From: Pseudomonas jinjuensis
GTDB taxonomy: Bacteria > Pseudomonadota > Gammaproteobacteria > Pseudomonadales > Pseudomonadaceae
Length of the DNA stretch: 64,000 nucleotides
Assembly: GCF_900103845.1 (NCBI RefSeq)
Contig: NZ_FNIJ01000010.1
Location: 186,001-250,000 of the forward strand
Direction of reading: 5' to 3'
Positions 8,305 to 15,766 of this stretch are shown here, piece after piece. How positions within the stretch are numbered: position 1 is the stretch's first letter; each line of letters begins with the position of its first letter. The notes below the pieces were generated by a model that was given only the letters and a program-made list of their open reading frames with translations, did not search any database and was not told the origin of the DNA. The position numbers were made by a program, and so were the translations under genes.

Positions 8305-9096
8305 TTAGCGGTTCATGTCCAACCAGTTTTTGGGGGCCTGGGTGGGCGCTATGCGCCCCTCGGTCGAGGCGGCGTGGGCGGCTTGCTGCTTGGCCTCCAG
8401 GTCGGCCTCGGCCTGCATGCGTGTGGCAATGGCGTTTTGCTGGGCGACCAGCAGGCCGCGAATCTGAAGTAGCTGATTGGCTTGCTGGCTGGCCAGTTGG
8501 TTGGCGTAGCCGATGGCCTGCATCTGGCCGGTAGCGCCTTGTGCCTGGCGTTGCAGTTGCTGCAGCGTAGTGGCGTCGTGTTGCAGCGCAGCCTGCTGCT
8601 GATCCAGGCCGCGAAACAGCGCATCGTTGGCCCTCTTCTGCGACTCGGAGGCAAGGCGCCGATTCTCGTCCAGCGCCGCCCACTCGGCCTCGCTGCAGCC
8701 GGCGCTGGAGAAGCAAGGGGAGGCTCGGTAGTAGGCAACGTCCTGGAACTTGCCGAGGTAGCCGTCGATGCTGCCCAGGCTGCGCTTGTAGTAGTCCAGG
8801 GTGTCGATGGCAGTACGCAGCCTGTCTATCGTCTGGCTGGCCTGGTCCCAGATGTAGACCGAGGGCGCCGCCGTGTTCTGCAGCATGTTTTCGTATTGCT
8901 GCAGCTGGGTCTGGTACTGCTCGATCTGCTTCAGTGTCTGCGCCACGCTTTCCATGGCAGTCAGCACGTTCTGGGTGAGATTGCCGCCGTCGATGACGGG
9001 GATACCGGCATTGGCGTTTAGGCTTATGAGCGAGCTGGCGATGCAGGCCAGAAGCCAAGGATTTTTAGCCGCTAAAATTTTCATCATCGTCTCCAT
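8305..9096 (-). CDS. trbJ: TrbJ-like periplasmic conjugation protein
   Basis: A 263-residue protein of the TrbJ (VirB5-like) family. A signal peptide (MKILAAKNPWLLACIASSLI, ending near NANA) is followed by AGIPVIDGGNLTQNVLTAM, a very typical TrbJ start. Long Gln-rich helices follow, predicted coiled coil over residues 50-75 and 145-235, with one Cys pair near CFSSAGC. The ATG at 9096 or the adjacent ATG is possible. A KorB-type palindrome (9064-9076) lies across the first codons. The gene begins within the 3' end of traJ, so no relaxase gene intervenes, unlike IncP plasmids. Confidence 0.9.
   Translation of the reverse strand: METMMKILAAKNPWLLACIASSLISLNANAGIPVIDGGNLTQNVLTAMESVAQTLKQIEQYQTQLQQYENMLQNTAAPSVYIWDQASQTIDRLRTAIDTLDYYKRSLGSIDGYLGKFQDVAYYRASPCFSSAGCSEAEWAALDENRRLASESQKRANDALFRGLDQQQAALQHDATTLQQLQRQAQGATGQMQAIGYANQLASQQANQLLQIRGLLVAQQNAIATRMQAEADLEAKQQAAHAASTEGRIAPTQAPKNWLDMNR
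9064..9076. promoter_or_regulatory. KorB-type operator palindrome 4 over the traJ end / trbJ start
   Basis: TTTAGCCGCTAAA, an exact consensus match. It encodes both the last residues of TraJ (NFSG-stop) and residues 3-7 of TrbJ (the ILAAK region). Binding there could block transcription entering trbJKL. Confidence 0.75.
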
Positions 9097-9460
9097 ACAC
9101 TTTCATGGCTAGTTGCAATAACGCCTGCTGCGTTTCCTCGATTTTTGACAGCACCACCCCAATGGTTCGGCGCATCTGTGCCTCCTCGAAGCCAGCGAAG
9201 CGCTCGTCATTGGTCAGCCACATTTTCAGCAGTCCCCCCAAGCGCCCCTGGTCGGCATTTATCTTCACCAGCTCCCCGACCAAATAAGCGTCAATGACGC
9301 TTTCGACCTCGTACCCCATCCCCAGTGCGAGCAAATAGGAAGACGCCGTTTTTCCTGCATTCCTAGCGCCGGCCCCTATGTGAGCCTTCTCGTCTGGAAG
9401 GCAGTACACCTTGATGGGGGGACTGCTTTTTCTCGTCGCTTCGCTTTGAACTTTTTTCAT
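9065..9460 (-). CDS. traJ: TraJ-like oriT-binding relaxosome protein (IncP type)
   Basis: A 131-residue ribbon-helix-helix protein. The stretch SSPPIKVYCLPDE near the start and the central GRLGGLLKMWLTND are near-identical in pattern to RK2 TraJ, as is the overall length (RK2 TraJ about 123). TraJ binds one arm of the inverted repeat next to nic and recruits the TraI relaxase. Here the inverted repeat of an IncP-type oriT lies 90 bases upstream. The ATG at 9460 overlaps the preceding ORF by ATGA. On RK2, traI follows directly; here trbJ follows instead, so the relaxase must come from elsewhere. Confidence 0.92.
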   Translation of the reverse strand: MKKVQSEATRKSSPPIKVYCLPDEKAHIGAGARNAGKTASSYLLALGMGYEVESVIDAYLVGELVKINADQGRLGGLLKMWLTNDERFAGFEEAQMRRTIGVVLSKIEETQQALLQLAMKVYGDDDENFSG

Positions 9461-9738
9461 GCTCTTGGCTTCTCGTTTCTGCTAGCGGTAGCTGGCGCCT
9501 CGCAGAGCAAGACACCCCCTTGAGCGCGTAGCGCGAATGTGGGGGAAGTGAAGAAGGCCGATCCGCTTGCGGGTGGGCCTACTTCACCTGTCTTGCCCGG
9601 CATTTCATGCCGATTAAAGGCCGCCTGTAGTCGCCAACGGATCGCCTCTCTGCCGTTCAGCGATGGGTTAACGCCAGGAGAACGGGAATTGAACGGTTCC
9701 GTTGATACTTGAACGACTGCGCGGGGTTTTTTGTTCAT
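9457..9738 (-). CDS. Small ORF spanning oriT, between traK and traJ
   Basis: A 93-codon frame starting MNKKPRAVVQVSTEPFNSRS. Its ATG (9738) overlaps the traK stop by ATGA and has AAGGAG eight bases upstream; its stop overlaps the traJ start by ATGA. These junctions support translation, at least for coupling. The second half reads across the oriT repeat and looks unlike a folded domain. It may be a leader-type frame keeping ribosomes moving through oriT, or the protein may be real. I do not recognise a family. Confidence 0.45.
   Translation of the reverse strand: MNKKPRAVVQVSTEPFNSRSPGVNPSLNGREAIRWRLQAAFNRHEMPGKTGEVGPPASGSAFFTSPTFALRAQGGVLLCEAPATASRNEKPRA
9546..9602. other. oriT, IncP (RK2/RP4) type, with nic site
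   Basis: An inverted repeat with left arm GTGAAGAAGGCC (from 9548) and right arm GGGCCTACTTCACC (9576-9589) is followed by TGTCTTGCCCGG. As I recall the RK2 oriT, this matches nearly base for base, including the GCGGGTGGGCCTACTTCACC block. The nic position by analogy is after 9595 (TCTTG/CCCGG); RK2 has ATCCTG there, so two nic-region bases differ. traJ lies on the inverted-repeat side and traK on the far side of nic, the same spatial order as RK2. Confidence 0.88.
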
Positions 9739-10127
9739 GGCAGTGGCTCCTTGGCGGGCTTTGCCTTGAACGCAGAGGCGCCTGCAGCAGCTTTGGGATG
9801 CGGCCGGGGCACAGGTGCTTTCCTGCTCTGCTGCTGACTGCCGTTTTCCGGCACTGATAGGTCGAGCAGCTGATGTGCGTATCGCCGGAAGGCTTGGTAT
9901 GTGAAGGAAACACGCCCTTCATCGTGCAGCGTTTTCCAGATGGACAACAGCGACCAGCCGTCTGTGTAGGCCAGCTGGATTTCGCTTCTCAGGCTGAGAA
10001 AGGTGCTGCGGTTGCGAGATGTAATGCTGGCATCAGGTTTTCTCTGAATCCGGGCTGCAATTCTTTGTGAGAGTGTCTGGCCAGCTGGCTTCTCGGCTGT
10101 GCTTGGGTGAATGTCGATCTCGCTCAT
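9735..10127 (-). CDS. traK: TraK-like oriT-binding protein
   Basis: A 130-residue protein. The core FLSLRSEIQLAYTDGWSLLS and IWKTLHDEGRVSFTYQAFRR fits the TraK family (long helix with DxG, IWxxLxxxGRxxxxYxxFxRY). The tail is Lys/Pro/Ala-rich, as in RK2 TraK. TraK wraps the DNA beside nic and opens it for relaxosome assembly. I chose the ATG at 10127 (MSEIDIHPST), with GAGGGA six bases upstream; the frame runs back to 10205 without a ribosome site. On RK2, traK is transcribed away from oriT; here it reads toward it, in line with traJ. Confidence 0.8.
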   Translation of the reverse strand: MSEIDIHPSTAEKPAGQTLSQRIAARIQRKPDASITSRNRSTFLSLRSEIQLAYTDGWSLLSIWKTLHDEGRVSFTYQAFRRYAHQLLDLSVPENGSQQQSRKAPVPRPHPKAAAGASAFKAKPAKEPLP

Positions 10128-10144
10128 GCTCCGTCCCTCAAGTG

Positions 10145-10999
10145 TCAATGAGCAGCGTTTTTCTCGGTTGCTTTGCCCAGGCCCGCAGTAGCGCGATGTT
10201 TCCACCCCGTTTTCATTGACCCTTGAGGGATGGGGGCCGCTTTAGTCGCTGCATGCTTTGTTGTGATCCGATGGCTGAAGGTCTGCCTGGCAATTTGCAG
10301 AGCGTCTTCCGCTGCGATACCGCCTTGGATCAGGCGCTCGACATACGCCGCTTCTGATAGCTCCGGCACCGCCTGCGCCGTCGATTGATATCCTTTGCGG
10401 CGAATGACGGCTTTCAGCCAGCGTGACGGGGAGGTTTGGATTGCTCCCTTGGTCAGCGCGTCCACCAGAAGCGCGGTAATCGCTTCCTGTTGGTCCGTGG
10501 GCACTTCGGAGATCAATCGTGCGAGCTTTAGGCGCTCTTCGGCCTTGAGCTGCGTAATTTTTGCCAGGCCCGGTGTTGATGATTCTTTTGATGGTTCATG
10601 TGGTGGTTCTAGGGGTGACATAGCTGCGTCACTCCCCCCATGACATAACTCTGTCGTGCCCGGGGTGACGCTAGCGACGCCCTCCCTGTTGTTGCCGCCT
10701 CGCTGTTGGGAGGGGGGTGACAATTTGTCGGGGTAGGAAAGCGCGAGCGTGTAGCTATTGGATACTTGCCTTCCTGACCCATCGAATCGAGCTGCTTTGT
10801 GCAGCAGGCCGGTCCCCAGAAGAGACTTTATGGTTCTCTGGATGGTGCGTTCTGAAGTGCAGCACTTAGTGGCAATTGTCCGCATCTTGGGCCAGCAATA
10901 ACCGTGATCGTCGGCGTTGTCTGCAAGAGCCAGGAGCGTCAACTTCGGCACAGGTGGAAGCTGCTGCTCCCATGCCCAGTTCATTGCTTTGATGCTCAT
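10145..10999 (-). CDS. Winged-helix protein of phage/plasmid replication type
   Basis: A 284-residue protein. The N-terminus (MSIKAMNWAWEQQLPPVPKL then LLALADNADDHGYCWPKMRT, IA..C..SERTIQRTIKSL) is the HTH_36-type winged helix common in replication initiators and loaders of phages and integrative elements. The middle is a polar linker, and the C-terminal 100 residues are helical and basic with no motif I can name. Its ATG overlaps the stop of the excisionase-like gene (TAATG), so the two are coupled. A replication-initiation role for the excised island is plausible but inferred. Confidence 0.6.
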   Translation of the reverse strand: MSIKAMNWAWEQQLPPVPKLTLLALADNADDHGYCWPKMRTIATKCCTSERTIQRTIKSLLGTGLLHKAARFDGSGRQVSNSYTLALSYPDKLSPPSQQRGGNNREGVASVTPGTTELCHGGSDAAMSPLEPPHEPSKESSTPGLAKITQLKAEERLKLARLISEVPTDQQEAITALLVDALTKGAIQTSPSRWLKAVIRRKGYQSTAQAVPELSEAAYVERLIQGGIAAEDALQIARQTFSHRITTKHAATKAAPIPQGSMKTGWKHRATAGLGKATEKNAAH

Positions 11000-11226
11000 T
11001 AGCTTTGCCCGAATGTATCGATCAGCCTGGCTACTTCTGCGGTTTTAAAGTAAACGCGGCGCCCGATTTTTACCCTGCAAGGGAGGATCTTGCGAGAAAG
11101 ATCATTGTTGCTGCATAAGCTGATTCGTAGTCCTTGCTTGCTGCGATGCAATAGCTCGGCGAGCTGCTCAAGTGATAGCAGTGGGGCGCCGTTATAGCGG
11201 CTTAGTATTAATTCTTCGGTTGTCAT
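10999..11226 (-). CDS. AlpA/excisionase-like DNA-binding protein
   Basis: A 75-residue winged-HTH protein (MTTEELILSRYNGAPLLSLE ...). LSLEQLAELLHRS is the recognition-type helix pair, and RRVYFKTAEVARLID the wing and last helix, as in AlpA/MerR-like excisionases and some phage activators. Such proteins usually act as recombination directionality factors or activate the integrase. A GTG at 11238 would add four residues; I prefer the ATG at 11226. An inverted repeat GTCTCAC/GTGAGAC (11232-11259) covers its ribosome site. It is coupled to the winged-helix replication-type gene. Confidence 0.6.
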   Translation of the reverse strand: MTTEELILSRYNGAPLLSLEQLAELLHRSKQGLRISLCSNNDLSRKILPCRVKIGRRVYFKTAEVARLIDTFGQS

Positions 11227-11366
11227 GGTTTGTCTCACGAAGGTTTGCGTGTGTGAGACTATTTTGAGTGCAATTTTGATTAGATCAATACGTCATCTAG
11301 ATTTTGTATTGCTAATCAATGGTTTATCTAAACTATGGCTGTCCTCATGAAGATCCGGGGGATAAG

Positions 11367-11385
11367 TTAGGACGATATGTCCTAA
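11367..11385. promoter_or_regulatory. Palindromic operator-like site
   Basis: TTAGGACGATATGTCCTAA: two perfect 7-base arms around GATAT. It is followed by TTTTT on the plus strand, so a weak plus-strand terminator is an alternative. Confidence 0.45.
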
Positions 11386-11479
11386 TTTTTCTGATTTGCG
11401 CGCCTGGGCGCGCGGCCGACAGCGCCTGGTTATCGATTTGTTTGATGTGTTGGGGCAGTTAATGGGCGTGCTTCAAAAA

Positions 11480-11492
11480 TTTAGCTGCTAAA
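11480..11492. promoter_or_regulatory. KorB-type operator palindrome 5 (variant centre)
   Basis: TTTAGCTGCTAAA, identical to palindrome 2, in the island's control region about 250 bases upstream of the excisionase-like gene. Confidence 0.6.
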
Positions 11493-11579
11493 TTTTGATA
11501 AGTGGCTGGGAGGTGGGGTGGTTGTGGTTTTTTATCTGCGTGAGGTCTGCTTGGACTTTTTAGTGTATGATTCAGAGGG

Positions 11580-11614
11580 TAATAATAAGAATAATATTAT
11601 TATTCTTATTATTA
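11580..11614. repeat. Perfect AT-only palindrome, 17-base arms, 1-base centre
   Basis: The left arm TAATAATAAGAATAATA (11580-11596) and the right arm 11598-11614 are exact reverse complements with one T between them. Only one base pair per arm is G/C. The sequence would extrude easily as a hairpin, and its neighbourhood lacks a gene. Confidence 0.9.
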
Positions 11615-11750
11615 TGGGCGGTTGTCGCGGGTGCTGTTCAGTTCTGCTGCTGTAGTTTTGCCAGGATCGGCGGGGCTGATTTAGATCGACGAGGTTTGGA
11701 GGCGGCTAATAAGCTCGAAGAGCTGCTGGTAGATGAGTAGCTTTGGAAGG

Positions 11751-12065
11751 TTAGCCAAGGGCTGCAAGGTGCTCGACAGTTTCAGGATACTTTTGCACCA
11801 GACGAATCAGCGTAGTCGCCTGGGCGTTTGGCTTGGCCCGGCCTTGCTCCCAGTTCTCCAAGGTGCGTGGGTTGGTGCGCAGGTACATGGCGAAAACCGG
11901 GCGTGACATGTTCAGCTTCTGGCGGATTTCCACCAGCTCCTCGGAGCTGACTTCGCACAGTTCGGGTAATTGGACTTTGTGCGAGCGCAGAGTCACCTTG
12001 CCTTGGCGTTCATCCTCCAAAGCCTCGAAGCCCTCGACCAGCTCGGCAAAGATGTCTCGTTTCAT
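11751..12065 (-). CDS. HigA/NadS-type antitoxin and autoregulator
   Basis: A 104-residue protein with a C-terminal Cro/C1-type HTH (EIRQKLNMSRPVFAMYLRTN, then PRTLENWEQGRAKPN), the pattern of HigA/NadS antitoxins encoded after their toxin. It should bind and neutralise the upstream toxin and repress the shared promoter. The ATG at 12065 overlaps the toxin stop by 4 bases. Confidence 0.85.
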   Translation of the reverse strand: MKRDIFAELVEGFEALEDERQGKVTLRSHKVQLPELCEVSSEELVEIRQKLNMSRPVFAMYLRTNPRTLENWEQGRAKPNAQATTLIRLVQKYPETVEHLAALG

Positions 12066-12406
12066 GGTGTCGTCCTCGCATCAATTTCTGCTTGCAGCAG
12101 CTGCTTGAGTAATTTCTTCTGCTGCTCGTTCAGGTCGTCCTGGACGTCCTTCCCATACAGGGTAAACAGCCAGAACTGCGCGCCACCCAGCCACCAGTAG
12201 TAGATGACTCGGATGCCACCGCGCTTGCCTTTCTGTCGTCGCTCGTCGGCGAAGCGAATCTTTCGTAGGCCGCCGGTTCCCTGGATCACGTCGCCGGCTT
12301 CCGGTTTCTTCATCAGCAGGCGCTGGAAGCTGCGAAAGGCCTCATCGTCCAGGTAGTCCGCTCGATGGCGCTCAAAGGGCGGTAGTTCGACAAATAGTGC
12401 TTTCAT
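12062..12406 (-). CDS. HigB/RelE-family toxin
   Basis: A 114-residue protein of the RelE/HigB mRNA-interferase fold. Typical features are GDVIQGTGGLRKIRFADERR, then GGIRVIYYWW and FWLFTLYGKDVQDDLNEQQK. It is encoded before its antitoxin, the HigBA order, with a 4-base overlap. Close to the integrase, it probably stabilises the island in the chromosome. Confidence 0.87.
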   Translation of the reverse strand: MKALFVELPPFERHRADYLDDEAFRSFQRLLMKKPEAGDVIQGTGGLRKIRFADERRQKGKRGGIRVIYYWWLGGAQFWLFTLYGKDVQDDLNEQQKKLLKQLLQAEIDARTTP

Positions 12407-12453
12407 TGTCTGTACGTTATCTGCGTATAGTTTGTGGTGCGTTTAAGGCACCG

Positions 12454-13527
12454 TCAAGGCGCCTTGCGCTGGCGTTTCAGCTTGTCCAGCTTGCCGACGA
12501 GGTCCTCGGCCCGCAGGTGGGTGTAGCGCTTGAGCATCTGCATCGACTTATGTCCGCTAATGGCCGATACCTCCTGGTCGGATAGGCCGCCCTCGACCAG
12601 CCGGCTGACAGCCTCATGACGCAGATCGTGGAAGCGCAGGTCGGGCATGCCGAGTTTCTTCTTCAGCAATCCCCAGGTCTTGGTGAAGGCATAGGGGCGA
12701 CGTTTCTCGTCCTTTCCCGGTTCGCCAAAGAACACCAAGTTGCAATCCTTGGGGCGCACAGGGTTATCCAGGGCGGCCTTAAAGGCTTCGGTGGCCAGTT
12801 TGGTGAGGGGGACAGTTCGGGCGCTGTCGTTCTTGGTGTCTGCGAGGCGCACCACGCGCTTTTTCAGGTCGACCTGGTGGCAGCGTAGGCCCGTGATCTC
12901 CGAGGAGCGCATGCCCGTTTCCAGGGCGATGCGGACGATCCAAGCCAGCATGGGGTTGCTGTGGTTGTTCACAGCGGCGAGCAGGCGTCTTTCCTCGTCG
13001 GCGGTGAGTCTGCGGTCGCGGCCGTCACCCGGGCTGGGCTTGCGGATATTCAGTACAGGATTGAAGGTCAGCCCCAGGCCCCATTCTTGGATTGCCACCG
13101 TGTAGAGGTGGCTGAGGAGGGCCAGCTCAAGCCGCACGGTATTGTTGCTGGTGGGCGCGCCGCGTTTGCTCAGGGTGCCGAGTCGGGTGTCGCGGTAGTT
13201 GGCGATGACCTCGGCAGAGAGGGCGGCGAGGGAGTATTTGCCCAGGTGCTGGATCAGCTGCTTGGCTTTGGTGGCTTCAGCTTTGCGCGTGGTTGGCTTC
13301 TTGCTCGGCGTCACCTCGGCCAGATAGCGCTCAAGTGCCTTTTCCAGCGTCAGGCGCTCGGAGCCGCTGCGCTGGATGTATACGCCACGCACCATCTCGT
13401 CTTCGGTGCGGCGTGCCCAGTCTTCGGCGTCGCGCTTGGTGCGGAAGGTTTTGGTGTTGGTCGGCCAGCCCGTTTTTCGGACTACGGCCTTCCATGTGCC
13501 GGCAGGGGTTTTAACGATTGTGGCCAT
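12454..13527 (-). CDS. Tyrosine recombinase / site-specific integrase of the island
   Basis: A 357-residue phage-type integrase. The N-terminal arm-binding domain covers residues 1-60, a SAM-like core-binding domain about 65-160, and the catalytic domain 170-345 with R207 (ETGMRSSEI), H300-x-x-R303 (HDLRHE), H326 (SGHKSM) and Y335 (KRYTHL), so all catalytic residues are present. I chose the ATG at 13527, with GGAG nine bases upstream; the open frame runs back to the tRNA but those codons cover the tRNA terminator. Its position beside the tRNA-Ile2 3' end identifies that gene as the attachment site. Confidence 0.95.
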   Translation of the reverse strand: MATIVKTPAGTWKAVVRKTGWPTNTKTFRTKRDAEDWARRTEDEMVRGVYIQRSGSERLTLEKALERYLAEVTPSKKPTTRKAEATKAKQLIQHLGKYSLAALSAEVIANYRDTRLGTLSKRGAPTSNNTVRLELALLSHLYTVAIQEWGLGLTFNPVLNIRKPSPGDGRDRRLTADEERRLLAAVNNHSNPMLAWIVRIALETGMRSSEITGLRCHQVDLKKRVVRLADTKNDSARTVPLTKLATEAFKAALDNPVRPKDCNLVFFGEPGKDEKRRPYAFTKTWGLLKKKLGMPDLRFHDLRHEAVSRLVEGGLSDQEVSAISGHKSMQMLKRYTHLRAEDLVGKLDKLKRQRKAP

Positions 13528-13626
13528 CTGAAAGGACTCCAAAGGCAGGCTGGCGTACCAGCACTGTACCGATTTTGTACCTTTGGACCATAGGACTGAT
13601 CCAGATGCCACAACCTTATAAGGCTT

Positions 13627-13649
13627 AAAGCCGCGCAATGCGCGGCTTT
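13627..13649 (-). terminator. Hairpin after tRNA-Ile2
   Basis: AAAGCCGCGC and GCGCGGCTTT form a perfect 10-base stem with a 3-base loop, followed on the minus strand by TTTAAGCCTT. It lies between tRNA-Ile2 and the integrase, so if integration is at the tRNA 3' end it is carried by the island. Confidence 0.75.
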
Positions 13650-13654
13650 GAAGG

Positions 13655-13731
13655 TGGTGGGCCCACACGGACTCGAACCGTGGACCAAAGGATTATGAGT
13701 CCTCTGCTCTAACCGACTGAGCTATAGGCCC
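13655..13731 (-). tRNA. tRNA-Ile2 (CAU anticodon, lysidine type), with encoded CCA
   Basis: The minus-strand cloverleaf starts GGGCCTATAGCTCAGTCGG and ends TGGGCCC-A-CCA. The acceptor stem GGGCCTA/TGGGCCC and T arm CACGG-TTCGAGT-CCGTG pair fully apart from one wobble. The anticodon loop CTCATAA gives CAU. The sequence resembles the AUA-decoding tRNA-Ile2 rather than a true Met tRNA; automated tools often label it Met. The intact gene serves as island attachment site. Confidence 0.93.
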
Positions 13732-13824
13732 TCAGAGGGTCGGCGGATTATACCGATGCGTTCGGGGAAGCGCCAATCTCATACCCTGAGGTGAGGACCG
13801 GGCTGTGCGGAAGGCGCAAAAGAA

Positions 13825-13847
13825 AACCCCCGGACTGGCCGGGGGTT
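13825..13847 (-). terminator. rpoD intrinsic terminator
   Basis: AACCCCCGG / CCGGGGGTT stem with a 5-base loop, followed on the minus strand by TTTTCTTTT. It lies 6 bases past the rpoD stop. Confidence 0.9.
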
Positions 13848-13852
13848 GTTCA

Positions 13853-15700
<1,848 letters not shown>

Positions 15701-15766
15701 AACACCCTATCCACTGACGGTCTTGGCGGGCAAATACAAGCTGACCATTATAGCTGAGAGACGACC

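Larger units (their letters stand above)
11239..11750. other. 512-base AT-rich non-coding regulatory region of the island
   Basis: No credible gene. It holds an imperfect inverted repeat GATTAG..CAATAC / GTATTGCTAATC (11278-11291 and 11306-11317), a perfect TTAGGAC-N5-GTCCTAA (11367-11385) followed by five Ts, a KorB-type palindrome (11480-11492), and a perfect 17-base-arm AT palindrome (11580-11614). The density of symmetric sites and the AT content next to a replication-type gene suggest a replication origin or a control region. This is inference. Confidence 0.6.
1..13654. mobile_element. Genomic island (putative IncP-dependent mobilizable element), right part
   Basis: The block from the window start to the tRNA-Ile2 3' end has lower GC than the core and holds mobility and cargo genes only. 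It contains a tyrosine integrase beside the tRNA, toxin-antitoxin genes, an excisionase-like protein, a replication-type winged-helix protein, IncP-type oriT with traK and traJ, trbJKL, five KorB-operator palindromes, an IS21 element, a CoiA-like nuclease and a restriction-methylation enzyme. The left attachment site lies outside the window, so total length is unknown. No relaxase, coupling protein or conjugation ATPase is visible, which argues for mobilization in trans rather than self-transfer. Confidence 0.85.

Noticed and set aside
9065-9460. Relaxase or coupling-protein gene near traJ
   Set aside because: Looked for TraI motifs (Tyr near N-terminus, HxDxxHxH-like) in all frames of the island; none found, and traJ abuts trbJ.
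1-13654. CRISPR array or cas genes in the island
   Set aside because: No regularly spaced direct repeats; the repeats present are palindromic operators and IS ends.
13655-13731. tRNA-Met identity for the CAU tRNA
   Set aside because: The acceptor and anticodon stems match the AUA-decoding tRNA-Ile2 type rather than initiator or elongator Met tRNA.
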